64,000 nt of DNA, taken from NCBI GenBank assembly GCA_032173965.1, contig JAVUNC010000006.1, positions 20,640,370 through 20,704,369 on the forward strand, in the 5' to 3' direction. Shown in pieces: positions 22,956-33,898 of this stretch. This stretch comes from Sitta carolinensis. Its lineage: Eukaryota; Chordata; Aves; Passeriformes; Sittidae. The notes under the pieces were generated by a model, which saw only the letters and a list, made by a program, of their open reading frames with translations, was not told the origin of the DNA and made no database searches. How positions within the stretch are numbered: the stretch's first letter is position 1; each line of letters starts with the position of its first letter. The position numbers were made by a program, and so were the translations under genes.

Positions 22956-22980
22956 TATATATATATATAAAAAAAAAAAT
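22915..22980. repeat. (TA)n microsatellite with A run
   Basis: About 33 bases of alternating TA, an AAA break, about 20 more bases of TA, then an A-rich end. It is strongly AT-unwinding and likely length-variable. Confidence 0.92.
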
Positions 22981-23225
22981 TTATACATTTATTTATATTA
23001 TGCATTCTCTCTGCAGAGTTAATACAGTTGGGAATTTCCTGGGAAAGAAGTAAGGAGGCCCATGAGAAGCTCCTAAGGATTTCTTCCTAAGGAGTTCTTC
23101 TCTTCCTTGTCCAAGAGGAAAAGGAAAAGTAGTGAGAGTGTGTGTACCTGGAAGAATAATGCACTGCAAGTCATCTCTGAATATCCAATGATTTTTAATG
23201 TTACTAATAAAAAACGTATGTGCAA

Positions 23226-23366
23226 AAAATGGACTCCTCCCTGGAGGGATTTAAAATCCATGTGGATGTGGCACTTGGGGACGTGGGTGGTGACCTTGGC
23301 CATGCTGGGGGGATGGTTGGACTTTATAATCCCAGAGGCTTTTCCAAACTTAATGATTCCATGACT
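23226..23366 (+). mobile_element. CR1 LINE 3' fragment (subtype like 35385)
   Basis: Reads CTCCCTGGAGGGATTTAAAA, then GTGGCACTTGGGGACGTGG, then GGTGACCTTGGCCATGCTGG, and ends TTAATGATTCCATGACTCC. The wording matches the 3' part of the fragment at 35385-35905, so the two belong to one CR1 subfamily. Confidence 0.85.
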
Positions 23367-25347
23367 CCAAACTCATTTTACCACATTCTCCTAATTTTCC
23401 TCGTTGCAGCACTTTGTTCACAAATAAACTGACCAGTGCAATTTTAAGTAGTGAAAGTATTTACAGTTTGGAAACTCTCTCATGATGTGATCTTTTATTT
23501 TCCTGCAGTTCCTATGTAAAGCACAATGAATGGCACAACTGAAAGCGCTTGCAAGAGTCCATTAGCAACAGCCTTTATTCATTGATGAATCCTTTATTTC
23601 CAAGCCACTTTAAGATCTTTCCATTAGCTATTTTCAAACCATTTGTTATGCACTCCCATTGATTTTGTCTATTTTTTTTCCCCCTCAGATCAGTGTATTG
23701 CACAGCACTGTGTCAACACCGTTCCTGATAACACCCGTGCTTGTGATTTTATTAAAGAACAAGATGAAGTTTGTTCTGTGGCAGGAACCATTTGCCATGA
23801 AAACTTCTGATTGCTGTTCCATTACATCCCCACTCTCCATCTCCTTCTTGGCTGGTACAAACCACTTCATCATACCCGGGTCAGGAGTGATGCTGGATGG
23901 GCCAGCCTGAAACTTTGTGCACTTACCTGAGTCACGCTCTTCAAATATTGACTCAGTGCTGTTTTTCTTCTTGGAAATGGTCTCCTGGACTGCTCATAAA
24001 CTCACACATTCCCACCTGGTGTGAGAACAGCCATCTGAAGAGCCAGCTCTGCAAATGATGACACACGTGTCCTCTAGACACGCCGGCTTCAAAATGTTAG
24101 TTGTGCCTTTGATGTTCTTTTTTAAGTTGCTTGGGTAGGAAGCATTTCATCATCGTTATATAATGTGGAAATGGCCTTCAACTTTGTCCCAAATACAGGC
24201 AGAAAATATTTATCAAACACTTCTACTTTTTTATTTTTTTTTTAATTTGTTTGTTTTGATTTGTTTCACAGCTATCCAAATGTATTTGGATACACAGAGA
24301 GTGTTGGTAACTGGACTCTGCTAAAATGTTGTTCATCAGATTAAGCAGAGTTCCAAAAAATCTTTGCCTACAATGTGGTAATTTCTGCACAGGGCACATT
24401 AACTGAGTGGCTGGTTTAGAAGGGATGTTGGTCAACTGGTTTAAAAATCCCTTTGTGAGTGTTTTCTCTGCTGCCAGACATGTGAGACCTGTCTTTCTGT
24501 TTATGTTTTTCTTTTCCTCGAACACCAGAACTATTGGCACTGTTCTTATGCCAAGGTCAAAGTGCCTTTTGCTGGATCTGAAATGTTCCTCCAAAGCCAC
24601 AGACCCACATTCCTTTACTCCTGCTCCAAGCAGGAGCAGAATATCCCCTTGCTCCAAAAGGCAAGGATTAGGGGCAAGGAGAGGGTCATTCTTGGGATCT
24701 CAAATCCTGGCTCTCTCAATGCAGCTTTGTTAAACTCTACAAGTTTTTCTTCCTTCTTTTTCCCCCTCATTGTTCCAGGGCAAACAAAGGAAGAAAGCAA
24801 TGATCCCTGACAGAAATATTTACCCTTTCAGGTTTTGATCTGATGAAATCCTGGTGTTAAGAGTTCACCTTTGTGCAGGTGAGGCTCATGGAAAGCCAGG
24901 CACGGAGAGATTCCTGGCAAAGGAAGGGCTGAACTGGAGATGTGCTGCTGGTGTGGGCTCAGCCACCACTCTGGACTCCTCCTTACCTCATCCTGGATCT
25001 CCAGATTGTGGATTTTGTCCTTGGAGTAAGGTAACCTGGCCAACATGACAAAGTTTATGGGATAAAGGAAGAGTTTCTGGTGTGAACCTGGAAAATAATA
25101 TTGTCAGAGAGATGTGGAGTGTGAATTATTGCTCCCTCTTTTTCTAAAAAAATGGTCCTGCATTTTCCCCTGAAAAGAAGGGGACAAAGATGTGAAAAAT
25201 ATAAAAGCTTCAAATGTGGGGCTGCACTCATTCTTCCAGCCAAGACCCTTTGAGCATTTTTCTGAGGATTGCTACAGAAAAGTTGGTTGTGAGGTAGGTT
25301 CACAGAGGTGGTTAAAATAAATGGGATTGCATGTCCTGCACCACAGG
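23367..25347. other. Intergenic DNA; no gene seen
   Basis: Mostly unique AT-rich sequence. No exon, RNA gene or clear mobile element was recognised. Confidence 0.55.
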
Positions 25348-25700
25348 GTCACAGAATCCCAGACTGGTTCAGGCTGGAAGGGACCACTGGAAATCACCTG
25401 GTCCAAGCAGGGCCCCCCAGAGCCTCTTAGTCAGGATTGAGCCCAGGTAGCTCTTGGATATCTCCAGTGAGGGAGACTCCAGACCCTTTCTGGGCAACCT
25501 GTGCTCGGTCTACACAGCAAAATTCTTCCTCATATTCAGATGGAATTTTATGTGTTTTATGTCCTGCCTCTTGTCCTGCTGTTCAGCATCACTGAGAAGA
25601 GCCTGGTCCATCTCTGATCCCCTCCTTCAGATACCTAAAGCCCTTCAAACCTCTCCACTTCTCCTCACAGAGCACTGGGGTGTCCCATGGCCAAGGATGC
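25348..25700 (-). mobile_element. CR1 LINE 3' fragment
   Basis: Starts GGGTCACAGAATCCCAGACT, then GGTTCAGGCTGGAAGGGACC, then GCTCTTGGATATCTCCAGTG, AAAATTCTTCCTCATATTCAG, CTGCCTCTTGTCCTGCTGT and CTCTCCACTTCTCCTCACAG. The order fits a reversed CR1 of a different subfamily from 21508. Confidence 0.85.
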
Positions 25701-25849
25701 CAAGAGCTGCTCTGTGAACAGGGTTAAGTGATGCCCTCTCACTCCCAAGATGTGTCCCTTCTTTCCAACCTGCTCTTCCAGGAGAGCTTTGTCACCTGTC
25801 TCCTGGCCCTGGGGTTGGGGCAGTTGTCAGGGTTAGAGGGGTTGTTAGC

Positions 25850-26519
25850 ACTGATTTATTTTCCTTGCTAGAGATGGTGAATAGATGGATGAAAATGATG
25901 AAGAAAAGGCAGTTCTGGTGTTTTCAACTGTTAGGTTTTTAGAATATGAAAATATAAAAAATAAAAATGATTTTTTCTCTTATGTTGTTTCTGTTTCTTT
26001 GGGGTTTTGAGGGGTTTGTATTTTTATGAGCTTGGCTTTTACTTGACTTAACTTGTCTTTGTTTCTGTGAAGGCTTTCTGTTTTCCCCTAGCCCAGCATT
26101 TGAAGAAGAGGTTAAGACTCTCTTCATGCTTAGAAATTTGTTTATTTTTTGCTTATCTTATATTTGTGGCTCTGGTTTGCTACAGTCTTCTTTGCTGGCT
26201 AGGTTGTACTGAACTTTTTGCTTCTTGAGATGGTGTTATCTTTTATATTAGAAATTACATATGTTTTATTTACAACAATCCTCTAATATCTATTAACTCT
26301 ATTGTACAGTGTACTTTTGTTTTAGACCAACTAAAATGTGCTACACTACCACAAAAGATGGAGAAGAAGACAAAGAAGAAAGACAGGGACCCACTCCATT
26401 TCTTCCATCTTTGTCTCTTGATCTTACATTCTAAAATCCCCAAATTCTACTTTTCACCCTGTGACATTCTAATTATCATTCTATCTAAATTATTACAACT
26501 TAAAATTTTCCCCAGGACA
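25850..26519 (-). mobile_element. Probable endogenous retrovirus LTR (solo or fragment)
   Basis: Read on the minus strand, this begins TGTCCTGGGGAAAATT (5' end at 26519) and continues with a U3-like A-rich stretch, a TATAAAAGATAACA element near 26235-26255, and a possible AATAAA near 25854. The layout and A/G-rich wording are typical of passerine ERV LTRs and resemble the 5' part of the element at 28225-28690. The 3' boundary and target-site duplication were not identified. No viral coding region is intact nearby. Confidence 0.5.
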
Positions 26520-28055
26520 GTCAGAAGGATGTCCTGGTTCCCATATTCAACCAGTTGAAACCGGATGCAGAAATTCCTCAAAGTTTCACTTTCTTCAGGT
26601 CTTTCATTTAGCCAAAGCCCTTAAAATATAATCTGAGAGTGAACTCATCTCTTTGCATTTTTGTTTTTCTTTTTGTTATTTTTATTTCCAGAGGAGATAC
26701 TGTGAGTATGGGCACAAAGGGGGGAAATCATTAGTTTTGTAGGTCTAAGAACAATGAATGAAGGCGACACAGATACTTTTTAGGGACAAAGGGAGAGGTG
26801 CCTGTGGACTTGAAAGGATCAAACCTGGAAGCAAAGGCTCTGTATTTTTGCAGTGCCAACCACTAAGCCAGGAGGCAAAGCACTGAGATCCTCCAGAGGA
26901 AACCATCCCAGAACATTGGGAAAATGGGAAGCTGGATGCTGAAGCAAAGAGTAAGAGGTCACTGTCTCTCCCACACACATTGCTTGTTGGATGTCTGAAA
27001 GGACACAACACACACAGCAAGAGCTGGAAGCACCACAAGGAAAAATAAAACCCCTTTTATTCTGCACAAAACCCTCTGTCTGACGAGTGGCTGAGAAGCC
27101 AAGAACAAGACACGGTTACAAGTTGTGAAAAGCTCCTGCACACAGAGATTAAAAAAAGGAACAAATGAAAATTCCTCCCTCATTCCCTTGGAACAAGGCT
27201 GGAATACACAGGGCCAGGCTGAGGAGGGTTTTGCAGGGATGTGGGCCTGTGCCAGAGTTCACAGCTGAGGATCTTGAGAGCGGGGTCAGATGAGGAAAAA
27301 TGACATTTTAATGCCCTCCAGAGTCACAAGGCCTGGAAGGTTACACACAAACAACCAAAAGTGGTGCTGGAGTTGCAGGACTTTGGGAACACTTGGCTCT
27401 GAAAGTAACTTTGAAGTCCCTGTCAGCATGATCATGTGTGAAATCCTGGCTTTGCTGCCCCTGGCACGAGAATTTCCATTGATTTCAGCAGAGTTAAAAA
27501 TTCACCTGCTCTCTGGCCTTCATCCTTCCCCTTCCCAAACATTTACTATTTTCAATTGATCCCTGTGCACTGGATGTATTTCTGGCACAAACCTGCCATG
27601 ACTGTTATGCACAATGAATCACAGAGATATTAAATGCATTACCCAGCCCTCGTGGTACACTGTGTCCTAGGAAAGCATGGCAGCAATGCTCCTCATCCCA
27701 TCCTCAATGGAAGCACCGAGGGAAATATCTCCCAGCATGAGCCCAGCACTGGAAATACTCACATAAAGCCAGGTATGACTTAAATAGAGCCTGAAATAGC
27801 CCCTGATTGAGAAGACCTTTAAGCCTGCACGAATGTGCAGAGATGAAGTCTCTGTGAGGAGTCACCTGATAGCAGGTGAGTGACCCTGGATCATCTGACG
27901 CTGTCTCACTGCCCCAGGGTCTGGCCCCGTGGTTCAGGAGGTAGAGTGGGACCTGTGCTGCCTGGGGCTGCAGTGGGTGGCTGTGCAGGAGGGTTGAGCA
28001 GCCAAGGCCACCATGCTGTTCCCTGTCCTGAGCTGCTGGACCTTCAGGGGGTGCC
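26520..28055. other. Intergenic DNA; no gene seen
   Basis: Mixed unique sequence. The stretch at 26850-27200 has no recognisable family, and chance ORFs are short. Confidence 0.5.
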
Positions 28056-28209
28056 TGGGACCACATTCCAGCTTCCTTACATGGAAGCGCTCCCATCCAA
28101 AGCCTCCAGCTCCTACAGGACACTCCAGTTTTGCTCTTTGATGAACATTTGTTCTGCCTCCAGTGCCAATTTATTCACTTCTCTCCCACTGATAAAAGGT
28201 CCCCTCTTC
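28056..28209. repeat. Dispersed direct repeat, copy A
   Basis: Begins TGGGACCACATTCCAGC and ends AAAAGGTCCCCTCTT. From the ACATGGAAGC at 28079 onward it is almost identical to copy B (28833-28999), with only a few substitutions over about 130 bases. The minus strand has a 25-residue open stretch, identical in both copies, before a stop (contains NKLALEAEQMFIKEQ). I do not recognise a protein family. It flanks the LTR-like body at 28225-28690. Confidence 0.85.
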
Positions 28210-28224
28210 TCAGGGTTTGCTTTG

Positions 28225-28690
28225 GTGGAGATGACCCTGAGATGTGTAAAAGTCTCTGTCTCCCAACCCAGCTGTGAAAGAATGAGTCAGGAGTCTTCAG
28301 CTGATGCTCTCGAGGTTGATGCTTTATTGTCTCTTATCTCAGATATTTTCTGTCTGGGTGCCCAGGGCAGCCCCAGGCACACTCTCTGCCCCAGGGCAGG
28401 CACTGGGTTTATTCTACAAATTCCCTGTTAGTTATTGACAGGGATGATCCAATGCCCATCACCTGTGTCAGACAGTTCCATTCTACTCCAATCCAATCCC
28501 CAATGCCACCATCCCCAAGGAGATGGGGTTGGGAAGAAGAAGGAAGGAGGACAGGACAATGCCCAAGTCCCTGCATCTCACCCCCTGAGCCCCCATGGTA
28601 AAAATCCCAAAATTTCCCTTTTCACTCTACAACTCCTACTATCATGCCATCTAAACTTTTGTGACCTTTCATTCCTCATTCAAAGGTGGT
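28225..28690 (-). mobile_element. Probable endogenous retrovirus LTR
   Basis: On the minus strand an AATAAAGCATCAACC polyadenylation-type signal lies near 28310-28330, followed by a U5-like stretch (ACTCCTGACTCATTCTTTC, then GGGTTGGGAGACAGAGAC). The upstream half is a U3-like A/G-rich region that resembles 26400-26519. Ends are approximate, and no viral gene is present next to it. Confidence 0.55.
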
Positions 28691-28832
28691 AATTTGTTCC
28701 ATGGATCAAACTCAAAGCCAGGAGTCCTTGGCTGCATGCCAGGGTCTCCAACCCCCCTGCCAGGGCTTTGGAGCCCCCAGGCTGGAGCTGGGATCATTCA
28801 GGACTGGCACAGAGACAGCCTGGGTTCTGACA

Positions 28833-28999
28833 TGGGACCACATTCCAGCTGTAAATATTTCACTTGCTACATGGAAGCACTCCCATCCAAAGCCTCCAGC
28901 CCCTACAGGACACTCCAGTTTTGCTCTTTGATGAACATTTGTTCTGCCTCCAGTGCCAATTTATTCACTTCTCTCCCACTGTTAAAAGGTCCCCTCTTT
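28833..28999. repeat. Dispersed direct repeat, copy B
   Basis: Second copy of the repeat at 28056-28209, in the same orientation about 780 bases away. It has a short extra stretch (GTAAATATTTCACTTGC) between the CCACATTCCAGC start and the shared ACATGGAAGC body. Copies A and B bracket the LTR-like segment. Confidence 0.85.
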
Positions 29000-30589
29000 T
29001 ATGTCATCCTGGAAGATGGATTGAGCTGTAGTTTCAAATGGGCCAACTGTTCCTTCAGCCAGGCCAGTGGGGCAGGCAGCAGATCTCTTTTCTATTTATA
29101 GTGGAAGTTTTATTTTAGCAAATAGTGAAGAGCCTGGCAAGGAAAGTCAGGAGAGGAGAGCTCCTTCCAGTTACACTTATTTAACTTTCACATTTTCCAA
29201 GATACTATGGGCTGAAGTGAGGCAGTCTGTGCTCATATGGTACAGAGGGATCAAAAAGGGAAAAAAAATTAAAAAGAGAGAACAGGCATCTGATGTGGAA
29301 AATCCTCCTGTGGTAGAAAATCTGACTCTGGTAGGAAACCTGACTGTGGTGGAAAACTTCCAAGGACTCAGATTATGGAAAAGGTCACTTGAGGAGATTT
29401 CCTCCCTGTTTCTTTGCAGAGGCAGACAATCATCTCACCATGAAAGAAACCTTTTGCTTCCCACCAACTTGCATTCACTTCCTTCCATGTCCACTCCCAG
29501 AATTTCTCATTTATATAATTAATAGTGACATACAAGAGTATTTCCAACACCTCCTGTCTGGGTACCAGGCATGGGGACCTGTGGGGCCACTCAGAGACTG
29601 AGCTCCTCCTGCTTCTGGCCTGTGGACCTGTGGGCTGGCACACAGGCAGTAACCAAAACTTTTCAGAGTATTCTCCCTTCATTAGTGGGTTAAAAAATCC
29701 CAAAGGCTTCCAAGGAAAGGCTGGTTGCTTATTAAAGTAAACAAAGGTCACAGTAGCCCTCTCCCTGCAGGGCAATAGATGAGTTGGACGCTTTCACTCA
29801 TGTACATCATGTTTGTACAGCAGGGTGGATCTGCAGACCAGTGTTGTCCTTCATGACCATTCCCCTGCTCCTCAAAGAGGTGCTTGCTCTGGAAAACAGG
29901 CACCTGCCCTCTCAGATTGGCTCAGAGCAGGCGTGGAATTCGGGGTGGGTGAGGGAGGAGCACGGCGTCACTCTCACCTGAGCTGATTTCCCGCCCTGAT
30001 CTGAGCGTTTGTTTGTTTGTGCCACGGGACTTTTATCTCTGGGATTTGTGTTTCACGAGGGAGGTGCTGGTGACACGGGGCCACATCCAGAGCTGGTGTC
30101 AGCTCTGCCATCAGCCTGACGAGCTGCAGGAGCAGTGACAGCTTCAGTGAGGTGAACATCCTTAGCCAGGCCATGGTGTCCTGTGCCTCGCTCTCTTTTC
30201 ACTCTGATTTTAAGTCAGCGGTTTTAAGGATAAAACCAACATTGCATTGTGTATTCCCAGCCCTCCTGGCCCGAGTGGGCAGCCAGGATGCCAGGCTGTG
30301 GCTTGGGGAGGTAAAGCAGAGGCAGACAAGGTGGATGTGGTGCAGTTAGGGCTCTGTGGGCAGAGAGAACCCTGAGCAGAGGGTCTGTTTGTCCATCACT
30401 TTCTGTTCAGGTCCTCAAGGAAATGGAGAGAAGATTAGACCTTCCACTGCCTCTTGCCTGAGCCAGACCCCAGTAAGAGTCACCCAGCAAAAGGTGGGTG
30501 AGAAAAACCCCTTTCTGCTGCCTTTTCCATGACCTGAACAAGGCTCAAAATGAGAGGCACAACTTCTCCTCTTGCCCAAGGAGAGCCCT
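29000..30589. other. Intergenic DNA; no gene seen
   Basis: Unique-looking DNA. A small imperfect repeat of GTGGTAGAAAATCTGACT type lies at 29308-29360. No exon or RNA gene was recognised. Confidence 0.5.
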
Positions 30590-31097
30590 TCCCCTATTCA
30601 TGGGCAGAGCTGTGTCCAGCTCTGGGGTTCCCAGCATAGGAAGGACACGGAGGTCTTGGAGTGAGTCCACCAAAGAGGACCAAAGGGATGGAGCACCTTT
30701 CCCACAGGGAAAAACTGAGAGAATTGGGATTGTTCAGTCTGGAGAGGACTCCAGGGAGATCTTAGAGTCTCTTTCAGTGACTAAAGGGGCTCTAAGAGAG
30801 CTGGAGAGGGGCTGGGGACAAGAGCCTGAGATGGCAGGACAAGGGGAAATGGCCTCCCAGTGCCAGAGTTAGATGGGATATTGGGAGGGAATTTTTCCCT
30901 GTGAGGGTGGGCAGGCCCTGGCACAGGGTGCCCAGAGAAGCTGTGGCTGCCCCTGGATCCCTGGAAGTGTCCATAGCCAGGTTGGACGGGGCTTGGAGCA
31001 GCCTGGGATGGTGGAAGGTTCCCTGCCCATGGCAGGGGGTGGAATTAGATGGGCTTTAAGGTCTCTTCTAAGTCCCACTACTCTCAAATTCTAGGGT
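30590..31097 (+). mobile_element. CR1 LINE 3' fragment, about 500 bases
   Basis: Plus-strand CR1 text in order: AGCTGTGTCCAGCTCTGGGG, TTGGGATTGTTCAGTCTGG, GGACAAGGGGAAATGGCCTC, AATTTTTCCCTGTGAGGGTG, CCCTGGATCCCTGGAAGTGT, GGGGCTTGGAGCAGCCTGGG and GCCCATGGCAGGGGGTGG. The 3' terminus is degraded. Confidence 0.9.
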
Positions 31098-32104
31098 TGC
31101 TACTACTCTTGTGAGTTTTTAAAAAATTCTCCATCAGTTCCATATGCTTCCCTTCTCTCCTTTCTCAAGGTTTAGGCAAAGCCAGCCAACTATCCGCGTT
31201 TTGCAACTGTTGTAACTTTTGTAACTGTTTTGGATGCTGGAAAAGCAATACCCCAGGAAAGAGGCCAAAGCTAGCAAAAATGTGTCAGGTTTCAGGGCTG
31301 CTGATAAGATGGGGAAAGGATCTGTTTCCCCAGCAGCCAAATTATAAATGACAGTTCAATCAAGCAGTGATTTCTATTTTTATTCCTCCTTACCTTGCTT
31401 TCACCAAATCTTTTTGTAGAAAGAAAGGAAGAGCCTATTGCAAGTACTGTCAGGGGAAAGGCAGGGATCTGGGCTTTTTTCCATGGATCCTCTGTCAGTT
31501 ACACAAGGAAACTGCAAACACATTATCCCTCCTCCTTTGATGGTCACTTCATGGCAAACACTGGTACAAAAGGCCTTTGACAATTAATTTTTCCTCATTT
31601 TCCTGGTCTGCTCAAGCTCATTTATTTCATCCAAACTAAACACCCTCTACCCTGTGACTTTCTCCAAGGGCCATGCTGCCTCCCTTTCCCTCACATCCAG
31701 CTTTTCCTCTCTATGTGGCCTGTGGATGCTTCAGTACTGGGGAGCAAAAACCATCTTGGTGTTTCCTTGTCATCAAAAACTCTGCTGCTCCTGGTTTTGG
31801 GGGTGGCCTCAGCCTCTCACAAGAAGCTCATCCCCACTGGGGTCACTCCACCAGCTCAGTTTGAAAACATTTTGCACACAGCTGACAGGAGAAGCTCCTT
31901 GTCACCACCAGGTGCCTGCTGTGAATCAGTCAATAGTGCTGGAGTGGAAAGACGCTTTGGCTTGAGGTGGATCCATTAGAGAGCTTCTCTGAGGGCTGGG
32001 TTCAGTCAAGGAAGCAGGAGCCTCTCCAGGAGCTTCTGTGTGCTGTTCCTTTCTTTTGCTCAGCTGTTGGTACCTAAGGCGCCTCTGGCACACTGAAGGG
32101 AGAA
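31098..32104. other. Intergenic DNA; no gene seen
   Basis: Unique-looking sequence; only short chance ORFs. Confidence 0.5.
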
Positions 32105-32380
32105 CCACAGAACCCTGGAATTACAGAATCACAGAATCCTGGAATTACAGAATCACAGAACCATAGAATCACAGAATCCTGGAATTACAGAATCACAGAA
32201 CCATAGAATCACAGAATCCTGGAATTACAGAATCACAGAACCACAGAATGGTTTGGGCTGGAAGGGACCTTAAAAATCTCTCATCCCAACTCCTGCCATG
32301 GGCATGGACACCTTCCACTATCCCAGGTTGCTCCAAGCCCTGTCCAACCTGGTCTAGAACAATTCTAGGGATGGGAAGAT
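32105..32380 (-). mobile_element. CR1 LINE 3' fragment with expanded terminal repeat
   Basis: The CR1 body (GGTTTGGGCTGGAAGGGACC, then GCCATGGGCATGGACACC, then CAGGTTGCTCCAAGCCCTG) is preceded at its 3' end by a tandem array at about 32107-32250. A 40-bp unit starting AATCCTGGAATTACAGAATC begins at 32135, 32175 and 32215. The array looks like an expansion of the short repeats that normally end CR1. Confidence 0.88.
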
Positions 32381-32505
32381 GACATGGGAGCCTTTTCTTT
32401 TGCCTTCATCCAAGCTTGCTGTGCATTTCCCTCCACCCTCAGTGCAAAGGTCAGAGCTGGCCCTTTGCAGCCATCCCCCATCCAGAGCCCTGGAGGCATG
32501 AAACT

Positions 32506-32738
32506 GGTGGAGGAAGGATTGCTCCATGAGCACCCAGCCTGCCCTGGTGGAGGCAGGATTGATTCATGAGCACCCAGCCTGCCCTGGTGGAGGCAGGATT
32601 GATTCATGAGCACCCAGCCTGCCCTGGTGGAGGCAGGATTGATTCATGAGCACCCAGCCTGCCCTGGTGGAGGCAGGATTGATTCATGAGCACCCAGCCT
32701 GCCCTGGTGGAGGCAGGATTGATTCATGAGCACCCAGC
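32506..32738. repeat. 40-bp minisatellite, about 5.5 copies
   Basis: GAGCACCCAG begins at 32528, 32568, 32608, 32648, 32688 and 32728. The unit contains CCTGCCCTGGTGGAGGCAGG followed by ATTGATTCAT. Internal copies are nearly identical, so the array is recent. Confidence 0.95.
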
Positions 32739-33847
32739 CCTCTCCTGACCCTGCTCCTGGAGGAGGGAGGGCTCCTCTGGGAGCTGTCAGGGACCAAGCT
32801 GGTCCTTGGAGCCAGGGACCAGGACAGGGAAGTGCAAAGAGCAAACACAGCCACCCTGAAAGCAGACCCCTTGATGCTGCAGAGCAGCACAGATCACCCA
32901 AACCATCTCCATACAGCCCCCTCCTCCTTAAGCCCACAGCATCCACCACAACTACAAAGATTTCTCAAGGAAAATTTTGGAAATTCAACTTCCTTCTGGC
33001 TTGATTTCAGCCTGGATTAACTCTTCTTTAAGATCTGAAATAGCTTTCATGTCAAATTTGATTTGTACAGGCAATGTTTATTTATTTCAGATCATTCTCG
33101 ACCCCTTTTTTTGGCAACAACATAGCTGGTGATCCAGACATACCTGTTCAAATTATATCTAGAATGTTCAGGAGGCTTTAATAGCTCTTAAGAAATATGA
33201 TTATATATGATTTAAAGGCCTTAACCAAGAGAGAGAATCACTGGCCTGGGTGTGGTGCCAAACAGAGAAGTGCAACCATGTTTGCTCCTCAAAATGTTCA
33301 AACTCCAAGGAGAAACTGAAAAAAATCGAGAAAAGGAAGTGTTTAAACATACTGGCAGAGAGTAAAGTGAAACACTGAAAGATCAAATGGTCTGTGGGAG
33401 GGCACATGGGCTCTGACAGAGTCTGGAAGTAAATCCAGATCAGAAGGGATCCCCAAGCCAAATAACAGCTGCTCCCTCTCCCACATCTGTCTTCAGGGCC
33501 CCTCTTCGAGGAGGATCAGGGAAAAATCACCGTGGTGAAAAGAAAGGGCTGAGGGAAAGGGCTCGTGTCTCCTGCAGCCCTGCTCCTGCCCTGTCCTCTC
33601 CCCTCTTGGCAGGGGGAGAACATTTGTGCTGGGGAGGCAGGAGATGGAGGCACAGACCTTCCAACCAGCTCAGGCTGGAGGTTTGCTTGGTTTTGCTTGG
33701 AACTGTGTCCATGCTCCACGAAAAGCAAGCTCAGACGTGTGTCAGTACAGCTGAGCTGGCTGCACTTCCGTGGCAGATAAATAGTGATTGATAAAAAGCT
33801 GCCAACTGTTTAAATGACTGCCATAAGAGTTGATTTTATTCCTTTTT

Positions 33848-33898
<51 letters not shown>

